64,000 bases of DNA from Bombus terrestris (taxonomy: Eukaryota > Arthropoda > Insecta > Hymenoptera > Apidae), in the NCBI RefSeq assembly GCF_910591885.1, contig NW_025963666.1:41544-105543 (forward strand). The letters run 5' to 3'. The position numbers were made by a program, and so were the translations under genes. A model generated the notes under the pieces. It ran no database searches. It worked only from the letters and a program-made list of their open reading frames with translations, and had not been told where the DNA came from. How positions within the stretch are numbered: position 1 is the first letter of the stretch; each line of letters opens with the position of its first letter. Below are positions 52,773 to 63,980 of the stretch, in pieces.

Positions 52773-55700
52773 TCCCACGTTGTCCCACGTTGTCCCACGT
52801 TGTCCCACGATGTCCCACGTTGTCCCACGTTGTCCCACGTTGTCCCACGATGTCCCACGTTGTCCCACGTTGTCCCACGTTGTCCCACGTTGTCCCACGA
52901 TGTCCCACGTTGTCCCACGTTGTCCCACGTTGTCCCACGTTGTCCCACGGTGTCCAACGATGTCCAACGGTGTCCAACGGTGTCCCACGGTGTCCAACGG
53001 TGTCCCACGTTGTCCCACGTTGTCCCACGTTGTCCCACGTTGTCCCACGTTGTCCCACGATGTCCCACGTTGTCCCACGTTGTCCGACGTTGTCCCACGT
53101 TGTCCCACGTTGTCCCACGTTGTCCCACGGTGTCCAACGATGTCCAACGATGTCCAACGGTGTCCCACGTTGTCCCACGTTGTTCCATGGTTTCCCACGT
53201 TGTCCCACGTTGTCCCACGTTGTCCCACGGTGTCCAACGATGTCCAACGGTGTCCAACGGTGTCCAACGGTGTCCAACGGTGTCCCACGTTGTCCCACTT
53301 TGTCCCACGTTGTCCCACGTTGTCCCACGTTGTCCCACGATGTCCCACGTTGTCCCACGTTGTCCCACGTTGTCCCACGATGTCCCACGTTGTCCCACGT
53401 TGTCCCACGTTGTCCCACGATGTCCCACGTTGTCCCACGTTGTCCCACGTTGTCCCACGTTGTCCCACGTTGTCCCACGTTGTCCCACGTTGTCCCACGT
53501 TGTCCCACGTTGTCCCACGTTGTCCCACGTTGTCCCACGTTGTCCCACGTTGTCCCACGATGTCCCACGTTGTCCCACGTTGTCCCACGTTGTCCCACGT
53601 TGTCCCACGGTGTCCAACGATGTCCAACGGTGTCCAACGGTGTCCCACGGTGTCCAACGGTGTCCCACGTTGTCCCACGTTGTCCCACGTTGTCCCACGT
53701 TGTCCCACGTTGTCCCACGATGTCCCACGTTGTCCGACGTTGTCCCACGTTGTCCCACGTTGTCCCACGTTGTCCCACGTTGTCCCACGTTGTCCCACGT
53801 TGTCCGACGTTGTCCCACGTTGTCCCACGTTGTCCCACGTTGTCCCACGGTGTCCAACGATGTCCAACGATGTCCAACGGTGTCCCACGTTGTCCCACGT
53901 TGTTCCATGGTTTCCCACGTTGTCCCACGTTGTCCCACGTTGTCCCACGGTGTCCAACGATGTCCAACGGTGTCCAACGGTGTCCAACGGTGTCCAACGG
54001 TGTCCCACGTTGTCCCACGTTGTCCCACGTTGTCCCACGTTGTCCCACGTTGTCCCACGATGTCCCACGTTGTCCCACGTTGTCCCACGTTGTCCCACGA
54101 TGTCCCACGTTGTCCCACGTTGTCCCACGTTGTCCCACGTTGTCCCACGATGTCCCACGTTGTCCCACGTTGTCCCACGTTGTCCCACGTTGTCCCACGG
54201 TGTCCAACGATGTCCAACGGTGTCCAACGGTGTCCCACGGTGTCCAACGGTGTCCCACGTTGTCCCACGTTGTCCCACGTTGTCCCACGTTGCCCCACGT
54301 TGTCCCACGATGTCCCACGTTGTCCCACGTTGTCCGACGTTGTCCCACGTTGTCCCACGTTGTCCCACGTTGTCCCACGGTGTCCAACGATGTCCAACGA
54401 TGTCCAACGGTGTCCCACGTTGTCCCACGTTGTTCCATGGTTTCCCACGTTGTCCCACGTTGTCCCACGTTGTCCCACGGTGTCCAACGATGTCCAACGG
54501 TGTCCAACGGTGTCCAACGGTGTCCAACGGTGTCCCACGGTGTCCAACGATGTCCAACGGTGTCCCACGTTGTCCAACGGTGTCCCACGTTGTCCCACGT
54601 TGTCCCACGTTGTTCCATGGTTTCCCACGTTGTCCCACGTTGTCCCACGTTGTCCCACGTTGTCCCACGTTGTCCCACGGTGTCCCACGGTGTCCAACGA
54701 TGTCCAACGGTGTCCCACGTTGTCCCACGTTGTCCCACGATGTCCCACGTTGTCCCACGTTGTCCCACGTTGTCCCACGTTGTCCCACGTTGTCCCACGT
54801 TGTCCCACGTGGTCCCACGTTGTCCCACGTTGTCCCACGGTGTCCAACGATGTCCAACGGTGTCCCACGTTGTCCAACGGTGTCCCACGTTGTCCCACGT
54901 TGTCCCACGTTGTCCCACGTTGTCCCACGATGTCCCACGTTGTCCCACGTTGTCCCACGTTGTCCCACGTTGTCCCACGTTGTCCCACGGTGTCCAACGA
55001 TGTCCCACGTTGTCCCACGTTGTCCCACGTTGTCCCACGTTGTCCCACGATGTCCCACGTTGTCCCACGTTGTCCCACGTTGTCCCACGTTGTCCCACGT
55101 TGTCCCACGTTGTCCAACGATGTCCAACGGTGTCCCACGTTGTCCCACGTTGTTCCATGGTTTCCCACGTTGTCCCACGTTGTCCCACGTTGTCCCACGG
55201 TGTCCAACGATGTCCAACGGTGTCCAACGGTGTCCAACGGTGTCCAACGGTGTCCCACGTTGTCCCACGTTGTCCCACGTTGTCCCACGGTGTCCAACGA
55301 TGTCCAACGGTGTCCCACGTTGTCCCACGTTGGCCCACGTTGTCCCACGTTGTCCCACGTTGTCCCACGATGTCCCACGTTGTCCCACGTTGTCCCACGT
55401 TGTCCCACGTTGTCCCACGTTGTCCCACGTTGTCCCACGTTGTCCCACGTTGTCCCACGTTGTCCCACGTTGTCCCACGTTGTCCCACGTTGTCCCACGT
55501 TGTCCCACGGTGTCCAACGGTGTCCAACGATGTCCCACGTTGTCCCACGTTGTCCCACGTTGTCCCACGTTGTCCCACGATGTCCCACGTTGTCCCACGT
55601 TGTCCCACGTTGTCCGACGTTGTCCCACGTTGTCCCACGTTGTCCCACGTTGTCCCACGTTGTCCCACGTTGTCCCACGGTGTCCAACGATGTCCAACGG

Positions 55701-57462
55701 TGTCCAGCGATGTCCAACGGTGTCCCACGTTGTCCCACGTTGTCCCACGATGTCCCACGTTGTCCCACGTTGTCCCACGTTGTCCCACGTTGTCCCACGT
55801 TGTCCCACGTTGTCCCACGTTGTCCCACGTTGTCCCACGGTGTCCAACGGTGTCCAACGGTGTCCAACGGTGTCCCACGTTGTCCCACGTTGTCCCACGT
55901 TGTCCCACGGTGTCCAACGATGTCCAACGGTGTCCCACGTTGTCCCACGTTGGCCCACGTTGGCCCACGTTGTCCCACGTTGTCCCACGTTGTCCCACGA
56001 TGTCCCACGTTGTCCCACGTTGTCCCACGTTGTCCCACGTTGTCCCACTTTGTCCCACGTTGTCCCACGTTGTCCCACGTTGTCCCACGTTGTCCCACGA
56101 TGTCCCACGTTGTCCCACGTTGTCCCACGTTGTCCCACGTTGTCCCACGTTGTCCCACGTTGTCCCACGTTGTCCCACGGTGTCCCACGTTGTCCCACGG
56201 TGTCCAACGGTGTCCAACGGTGTCCCACGGTGTCCCACGTTGTCCCACGTTGTCCCACGTTGTCCCACGTTGTCCCACGTTGTCCCACGTTGTCCCACGT
56301 TGTCCCACGTTGTCCAACGATGTCCAACGGTGTCCCACGTTGTCCCACGTTGTTCCATGGTTTCCCACGTTGTCCCACGTTGTCCCACGTTGTCCCACGG
56401 TGTCCAACGATGTCCAACGGTGTCCAACGGTGTCCAACGGTGTCCAACGGTGTCCCACGTTGTCCCACGTTGTCCCACGTTGTCCCACGGTGTCCAACGA
56501 TGTCCAACGGTGTCCCACGTTGTCCCACGTTGTCCCACGATGTCCCACGTTGTCCCACGTTGTCCCACGTTGTCCCACGTTGTCCAACGTTGTCCCACGT
56601 TGTCCCACGTTGTCCCACGTTGTCCCACGGTGTCCAACGATGTCCAACGGTGTCCAACGGTGTCCCACGTTGTCCCACGTTGTCCCACGTTGTCCCACGT
56701 TGTCCCACGTTGTCCCACGTTGTCCAACGATGTCCAACGGTGTCCCACGTTGTCCCACGTTGTCCCACGTTGTCCCACGTTGTCCCACGTTGTCCCACGT
56801 TGTCCCACGTTGTCCCACGTTGTCCCACGTGGTCCCACGTTGTCCCACGTTGTCCCACGTTGTCCCACGTTGTCCCACGGTGTCCAACGATGTCCCACGG
56901 TGTCCAACGATGTCCAACGGTGTCCAACGGTGTCCCACGTTGTCCCACGTTGTCCCACGTTGTCCCACGTTGTCCCACGTTGTCCCACGTTGTCCCACGT
57001 TGTCCCACGTTGTCCCACGTTGTCCCACGTTGTCCCACGTTGTCCCACGTTGTCCCACGTTGTCCCACGTTGTCCCACGTTGTCCCACGTTGTCCCACGG
57101 TGTCCCACGGTGTCCAACGATGTCCAACGGTGTCCCACGTTGTCCCACGTTGTCCCACGATGTCCCACGTTGTCCCACGTTGTCCCACGTTGTCCCACGT
57201 TGTCCCACGTTGTCCCACGTTGTCCCACGTGGTCCCACGTTGTCCCACGTTGTCCCACGGTGTCCAACGATGTCCAACGGTGTCCCACGTTGTCCAACGG
57301 TGTCCCACGTTGTCCCACGTTGTCCCACGTTGTCCCACGTTGTCCCACGATGTCCCACGTTGTCCCACGTTGTCCCACGTTGTCCCACGTTGTCCCACGT
57401 TGTCCCACGTTGTCCCACGTTGTCCCACGTTGTCCCACGTTGTCCCACGTTGTCCCACGTTG

Positions 57463-58112
57463 TCCCACGGTGTCCAACGATGTCCAACGGTGTCCAACGG
57501 TGTCCCACGGTGTCCAACGGTGTCCCACGTTGTCCCACGTTGTCCCACGTTGTCCCACGTTGTCCCACGTTGTCCCACGTTGTCCAACGATGTCCAACGG
57601 TGTCCCACGTTGTCCCACGTTGTTCCATGGTTTCCCACGTTGTCCCACGTTGTCCCACGTTGTCCCACGGTGTCCAACGATGTCCAACGGTGTCCAACGG
57701 TGTCCAACGGTGTCCAACGGTGTCCCACGTTGTCCCACGTTGTCCCACGTTGTCCCACGGTGTCCAACGATGTCCAACGGTGTCCCACGTTGTCCCACGT
57801 TGTCCCACGATGTCCCACGTTGTCCCACGTTGTCCCACGTTGTCCCACGTTGTCCAACGTTGTCCCACGTTGTCCCACGTTGTCCCACGTTGTCCCACGT
57901 TGTCCCACGTTGTCCCACGGTGTCCAACGATGTCCAACGGTGTCCAACGGTGTCCCACGTTGTCCCACGTTGTCCCACGTTGTCCCACGTTGTCCCACGA
58001 TGTCCCACGTTGTCCCACCTTGTCCCACGTTGTCCCACGTTGTCCCACGTTGTCCCACGTTGTCCCACGTTGTCCCACGTTGTCCCACGTTGTCCCACGT
58101 TGTCCCACGTTG
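57463..58112. repeat. ~650-bp tandem duplication, copy 1
   Basis: Starts with c-d-e-e-c-e, has f at 57,623 and TCCAACGTTG at 57,853. The same features recur 650-660 bp later. An older version of the f to TCCAACGTTG part lies at about 56,353-56,660 (TCCAACGTTG at 56,583). The private unit TCCCACCTTG is at 58,013. Confidence 0.82.
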
Positions 58113-58620
58113 TCCCACGGTGTCCAACGATGTCCAACGGTGTCCAACGGTGTCCCACGGTGTCCAACGGTGTCCCACGTTGTCCCACGTTGTCCCACGT
58201 TGTCCCACGTTGTCCCACGTTGTCCCACGTTGTCCCACGTTGTCCAACGATGTCCAACGGTGTCCCACGTTGTCCCACGTTGTTCCATGGTTTCCCACGT
58301 TGTCCCACGTTGTCCCACGTTGTCCCACGGTGTCCAACGATGTCCAACGGTGTCCAACGGTGTCCAACGGTGTCCAACGGTGTCCCACGTTGTCCCACGT
58401 TGTCCCACGTTGTCCCACGGTGTCCAACGATGTCCAACGGTGTCCCACGTTGTCCCACGTTGTCCCACGATGTCCCACGTTGTCCCACGTTGTCCCACGT
58501 TGTCCCACGTTGTCCAACGTTGTCCCACGTTGTCCCACGTTGTCCCACGTTGTCCCACGTTGTCCCACGTTGTCCCACGGTGTCCAACGATGTCCAACGG
58601 TGTCCAACGGTGTCCCACGT
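58113..58620. repeat. ~650-bp tandem duplication, copy 2 (shortened)
   Basis: c at 58,113, f at 58,283 and TCCAACGTTG at 58,513 match copy 1 at +650 to +660 bp. Its right end runs into the 2,580-bp duplication. Confidence 0.8.
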
Positions 58621-60962
58621 TGTCCCACGTTGTCCCACGTTGTCCCACGTTGTCCCACGTTGTCCAACGATGTCCAACGGTGTCCCACGTTGTCCCACGT
58701 TGTCCCACGTTGTCCCACGTTGTCCAACGATGTCCAACGGTGTCCCACGTTGTCCCACGTTGTCCCACGTTGTCCCACGTTGTCCCACGTTGTCCCACGT
58801 TGTCCCACGTTGTCCCACGTTGTCCCACGTTGTCCCACGTTGTCCCACGTTGTCCCACGGTGTCCAACGGTGTCCAACGATGTCCCACGTTGTCCCACGT
58901 TGTCCCACGTTGTCCCACGTTGTCCCACGATGTCCCACGTTGTCCCACGTTGTCCCACGTTGTCCCACGTTGTCCCACGTTGTCCCACGTTGTCCCACGT
59001 TGTCCCACGTTGTCCCACGTTGTCCGACGTTGTCCCACGTTGTCCCACGTTGTCCCACGTTGTCCCACGGTGTCCAACGATGTCCAACGATGTCCAACGG
59101 TGTCCCACGTTGTCCCACGTTGTTCCATGGTTTCCCACGTTGTCCCACGTTGTCCCACGTTGTCCCACGGTATCCAACGATGTCCAACGGTGTCCAACGG
59201 TGTCCAACGGTGTCCAACGGTGTCCCACGTTGTCCCACGTTGTCCCACGTTGTCCCACGTTGTCCCACGTTGTCCCACGATGTCCCACGTTGTCCCACGT
59301 TGTCCCACGTTGTCCCACGATGTCCCACGTTGTCCCACGTTGTCCCACGGTGTCCCACGGTGTCCCACGATGTCCCACGTTGTCCCACGTTGTCCCACGT
59401 TGTCCCACGTTGTCCCACGATGTCCCACGTTGTCCCACGTTGTCCCACGTTGTCCCACGTTGTCCCACGTTGTCCCACGATGTCCCACGTTGTCCCACGT
59501 TGTCCCACGTTGTCCCACGTTGTCCCACGTTGTCCCACGTTGTCCCACGTTGTCCCACGTTGTCCCACGTTGTCCCACGTTGTCCCACGTTGTCCCACGT
59601 TGTCCCACGGTGTCCAACGATGTCCAACGGTGTCCAGCGATGTCCAACGGTGTCCCACGTTGTCCCACGTTTTCCCACGTTGTCCCACGTTGTCCCACGG
59701 TGTCCAACGATGTCCAACGATGTCCAACGGTGTCCCACGTTGTCCCACGTTGTTCCATGGTTTCCCACGTTGTCCCACGTTGTCCCACGTTGTCCCACGG
59801 TGTCCAACGATGTCCACCGGTGTCCAACGGTGTCCAACGGTGTCCAACGGTGTCCCACGTTGTCCCACGTTGTCCCACGTTGTCCCACGTTGTCCCACGT
59901 TGTCCCACGTTGTCCCACGATGTCCCACGTTGTCCCACGTTGTCCCACGTTGTCCCACGTTGTCCCACGTGGTCCCACGTTGTCCCACGTTGTCCCACGG
60001 TGTCCAACGATGTCCAACGGTGTCCCACGTTGTCCAACGGTGTCCCACGTTGTCCCACGTTGTCCCACGTTGTCCCACGTTGTCCCACGATGTCCCACGT
60101 TGTCCCACGTTGTCCCACGTTGTCCCACGTTGTCCCACGTTGTCCCACGTTGTCCCACGTTGTCCCACGTTGTCCCACGTTGTCCCACGTTGTCCCACGT
60201 TGTCCCACGTTGTCCCACGTTGTCCCACGGTGTCCTACGGTGTCCAACGATGTCCAACGGTGTCCCACGTTGTCCCACGTTGTCCCACGTTGTCCCACGT
60301 TGTCCCACGTTGTCCCACGTTGTCCCACGTTGTCCCACGTTGTCCCACGTTGTCCCACGTTGTCCCACGTTGTCCCACGTTGTCCCACGGTGTCCAACGA
60401 TGTCCAACGGTGTCCCACGTTGTCCAACGGTGTCCCACGTTGTCCCACGTTGTCCCACGTTGTCCCACGTTGTCCCACGATGTCCCACGTTGTCCCACGT
60501 TGTCCCACGTTGTCCCACGTTGTCCCACGTTGTCCCACGTTGTCCCACGTTGTCCCACGTTGTCCCACGTTGTCCCACGTTGTCCCACGTTGTCCCACGG
60601 TGTCCAACGATGTCCAACGGTGTCCAACGGTGTCCCACGGTGTCCAACGGTGTCCCACGTTGTCCCACGTTGTCCCACGTTGTCCCACGTTGTCCCACGT
60701 TGTCCCACGTTGTCCCACGTTGTCCCACGTTGTCCCACGTTGTCCCACGTTGTCCCACGTTGTCCCACGTTGTCCCACGTTGTCCCACGTTGTCCCACGG
60801 TGTCCCACGGTGTCCAACGATGTCCAACGCTGTCCCACGTTGTCCCACGTTGTCCCACGATGTCCCACGTTGTCCCACGTTGTCCCACGTTGTCCCACGT
60901 TGTCCCACGTTGTCCCACGTTGTCCCACGTGGTCCCACGTTGTCCCACGTTGTCCCACGGTG
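58383..60962. repeat. 2,580-bp tandem duplication, copy 1
   Basis: Shares rare changes with the following 2.58 kb: GGTATCCAAC at 59,170, TCCACCGGTG at 59,813, TCCTACGGTG at 60,233 and TCCAACGCTG at 60,823. TCCAGCGATG-e-a-a-TCCCACGTTT followed by f (59,753) is also shared with the HOR region near 16.9 kb and 27.1 kb. Confidence 0.87.
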
Positions 60963-63532
60963 TCCCACGTTGTCCCACGTTGTCCCACGTTGTCCCACGG
61001 TGTCCAACGATGTCCAACGGTGTCCCACGTTGTCCCACGTTGTCCCACGATGTCCCACGTTGTCCCACGGTGTCCAACGATGTCCACCGGTGTCCAACGG
61101 TGTCCCACGTTGTCCCACGTTGTCCCACGTTGTCCCACGTTGTCCCACGTTGTCCCACGGTGTCCAACGATGTCCAACGGTGTCCAACGGTGTCCCACGT
61201 TGTCCCACGTTGTCCCACGTTGTCCCACGTTGTCCCACGTTGTCCCACGATGTCCAACGGTGTCCCACGTTGTCCCACGTTGTCCCACGTTGTCCCACGT
61301 TGTCCAACGATGTCCAACGGTGTCCCACGTTGTCCCACGTTGTCCCACGTTGTCCCACGTTGTCCCACGTTGTCCCACGTTGTCCCACGTTGTCCCACGT
61401 TGTCCCACGTTGTCCCACGTTGTCCCACGTTGTCCCACGGTGTCCAACGGTGTCCAACGATGTCCCACGTTGTCCCACGTTGTCCCACGTTGTCCCACGT
61501 TGTCCCACGATGTCCCACGTTGTCCCACGTTGTCCCACGTTGTCCCACGTTGTCCCACGTTGTCCCACGTTGTCCCACGTTGTCCCACGTTGTCCCACGT
61601 TGTCCGACGTTGTCCCACGTTGTCCCACGTTGTCCCACGTTGTCCCACGGTGTCCAACGATGTCCAACGATGTCCAACGGTGTCCCACGTTGTCCCACGT
61701 TGTTCCATGGTTTCCCACGTTGTCCCACGTTGTCCCACGTTGTCCCACGGTATCCAACGATGTCCAACGGTGTCCAACGGTGTCCAACGGTGTCCAACGG
61801 TGTCCCACGTTGTCCCACGTTGTCCCACGTTGTCCCACGTTGTCCCACGTTGTCCCACGATGTCCCACGTTGTCCCACGTTGTCCCACGTTGTCCCACGA
61901 TGTCCCACGTTGTCCCACGTTGTCCCACGGTGTCCAACGGTGTCCAACGATGTCCCACGTTGTCCCACGTTGTCCCACGTTGTCCCACGTTGTCCCACGA
62001 TGTCCCACGTTGTCCCACGTTGTCCCACGTTGTCCCACGTTGTCCCACGTTGTCCCACGATGTCCCACGTTGTCCCACGTTGTCCCACGTTGTCCCACGT
62101 TGTCCCACGTTGTCCCACGTTGTCCCACGTTGTCCCACGTTGTCCCACGTTGTCCCACGTTGTCCCACGTTGTCCCACGTTGTCCCACGGTGTCCAACGA
62201 TGTCCAACGGTGTCCAGCGATGTCCAACGGTGTCCCACGTTGTCCCACGTTTTCCCACGTTGTCCCACGTTGTCCCACGGTGTCCAACGATGTCCAACGA
62301 TGTCCAACGGTGTCCCACGTTGTCCCACGTTGTTCCATGGTTTCCCACGTTGTCCCACGTTGTCCCACGTTGTCCCACGGTGTCCAACGATGTCCACCGG
62401 TGTCCAACGGTGTCCAACGGTGTCCAACGGTGTCCAACGGTGTCCCACGTTGTCCCACGTTGTCCCACGTTGTCCCACGTTGTCCCACGTTGTCCCACGA
62501 TGTCCCACGTTGTCCCACGTTGTCCCACGTTGTCCCACGTTGTCCCACGTGGTCCCACGTTGTCCCACGTTGTCCCACGGTGTCCAACGATGTCCAACGG
62601 TGTCCCACGTTGTCCAACGGTGTCCCACGTTGTCCCACGTTGTCCCACGTTGTCCCACGTTGTCCCACGATGTCCCACGTTGTCCCACGTTGTCCCACGT
62701 TGTCCCACGTTGTCCCACGTTGTCCCACGTTGTCCCACGTTGTCCCACGTTGTCCCACGTTGTCCCACGTTGTCCCACGTTGTCCCACGTTGTCCCACGT
62801 TGTCCCACGGTGTCCTACGGTGTCCAACGATGTCCAACGGTGTCCCACGTTGTCCCACGTTGTCCCACGATGTCCCACGTTGTCCCACGTTGTCCCACGT
62901 TGTCCCACGTTGTCCCACGTTGTCCCACGTTGTCCCACGTGGTCCCACGTTGTCCCACGTTGTCCCACGGTGTCCAACGATGTCCAACGGTGTCCCACGT
63001 TGTCCAACGGTGTCCCACGTTGTCCCACGTTGTCCCACGTTGTCCCACGTTGTCCCACGATGTCCCACGTTGTCCCACGTTGTCCCACGTTGTCCCACGT
63101 TGTCCCACGTTGTCCCACGTTGTCCCACGTTGTCCCACGTTGTCCCACGTTGTCCCACGTTGTCCCACGTTGTCCCACGGTGTCCAACGATGTCCAACGG
63201 TGTCCAACGGTGTCCCACGGTGTCCAACGGTGTCCCACGTTGTCCCACGTTGTCCCACGTTGTCCCACGTTGTCCCACGTTGTCCCACGTTGTCCCACGT
63301 TGTCCCACGTTGTCCCACGTTGTCCCACGTTGTCCCACGTTGTCCCACGTTGTCCCACGTTGTCCCACGGTGTCCCACGGTGTCCAACGATGTCCAACGC
63401 TGTCCCACGTTGTCCCACGTTGTCCCACGATGTCCCACGTTGTCCCACGTTGTCCCACGTTGTCCCACGTTGTCCCACGTTGTCCCACGTTGTCCCACGT
63501 TGTCCCACGTTGTCCCACGTTGTCCCACGGTG
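60963..63532. repeat. 2,580-bp tandem duplication, copy 2
   Basis: The change GGTATCCAAC recurs at 61,750, TCCACCGGTG at 62,393, TCCTACGGTG at 62,813 (offset 2,580) and TCCAACGCTG at 63,393 (offset 2,570). Copy 2 has units b and h at 62,863-62,942 where copy 1 has only a units, and an extra TCCACCGGTG at 61,083. Confidence 0.85.
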
Positions 63533-63820
63533 TCCAACGATGTCCAACGGTGTCCCACGTTGTCCCACGTTGTCCCACGTTGTCCCACGTTGTCCCACGT
63601 TGTCCCACGTTGTCCCACGTTGTCCCACGTTGTCCCACGTTGTCCCACGGTGTCCAACGATGTCCAACGGTGTCCAACGGTGTCCCACGGTGTCCAACGG
63701 TGTCCCACGTTGTCCCACGTTGTCCCACGTTGTCCCACGTTGTCCCACGTTGTCCCACGTTGTCCAACGTTGTCCCACGTTGTCCCACTTTGTCCCACGT
63801 TGTCCCACGTTGTCCCACGT

Positions 63821-63980
63821 TGTCCCCACGGTGTCCAACGATGTCCACGTTGTCCCACGTTGTCCCACGATGTCCCACGTTGTCCCACGTTGTCCCACGT
63901 TGTCCCACGTTGTCCCACGTTGTCCCACGTTGTCCCACGTTGTCCCACGTTGTCCCACGTTGTCCCACGTTTGTCCCACG
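63821..63980. other. Cluster of three single-base register breaks
   Basis: An extra C in TCCCCACGGTG near 63,825, a missing C in TCCACG near 63,846, and an extra T in GTTTG near 63,971. Three indels in 150 bp contrast with none in the first 28.7 kb. Possible causes are a decaying array edge or local read error. Confidence 0.88.

Larger units (their letters stand above)
48185..57462. repeat. Right-centre block rich in a and b units
   Basis: Long runs of a and b with the word g-a-a-a-c-d-d-e-a-a-f (g at 48,665, 49,245, 50,643, 51,613, 52,573, 53,083, 53,733, about 53,803 and 54,333). TCCCACTTTG at 51,153 and 53,293 sits in the same context as at 3,521 and 9,841, so this block resembles the left block more than the HOR region. 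Other one-off units are TCCCACGAAG at 51,423, TCCCACGTAG at 52,763, CCCCACGTTG at 54,293 and GCCCACGTTG at 55,333, 55,953 and 55,963. Two single-base deletions fall near 50,064 and 50,413. No gene is seen. Confidence 0.85.
121..62342. repeat. Dispersed variant unit f (TTCCATGGTT), ~125 copies
   Basis: Unit f differs from the majority unit at four positions and is the only common variant without a CpG. It contains the palindrome CCATGG. It is nearly always preceded by two a units and followed by one to three a units and then c-d, so it is inherited as part of a word rather than arising repeatedly. My hand count is about 125 copies between 121 and 62,342. TTCCACGGTT, the likely CpG-bearing precursor, is seen at 11,061, 13,821 and 24,551. 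TTCCAAGGTT is at 50,743. The span given is first to last copy, not continuous. Confidence 0.88.
311..62942. repeat. Dispersed variant unit h with CCACGTGG palindrome
   Basis: TCCCACGTGG turns the unit's ACGT core into CACGTG, within the 8-bp palindrome CCACGTGG. Copies start at 311, 4,311, 4,721, 5,041, 6,731, 7,051, 10,561, 10,871, 12,001, 13,321, 13,631, 14,531, 20,881, 21,661, 23,361, 31,118, 31,898, 37,778, 38,545, 40,245, 47,325, 48,075, 54,803, 56,823, 57,223, 59,963, 60,923, 62,543 and 62,933. Most are followed by a-a-c-d-e-a-e; at 21,661, 23,361, 31,898, 38,545 and 40,245 the next unit is g. CACGTG is the E-box/G-box core bound by bHLH and plant bZIP factors; binding here is not shown. 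The span is first to last copy. Confidence 0.85.

Noticed and set aside
121..62342. Minus-strand ACCATGG in unit f as a translation start in a good Kozak context
   Set aside because: It is part of the repeated unit (ATG GAA CAA CGT continues as repeat) and occurs about 125 times. Nothing else suggests initiation.
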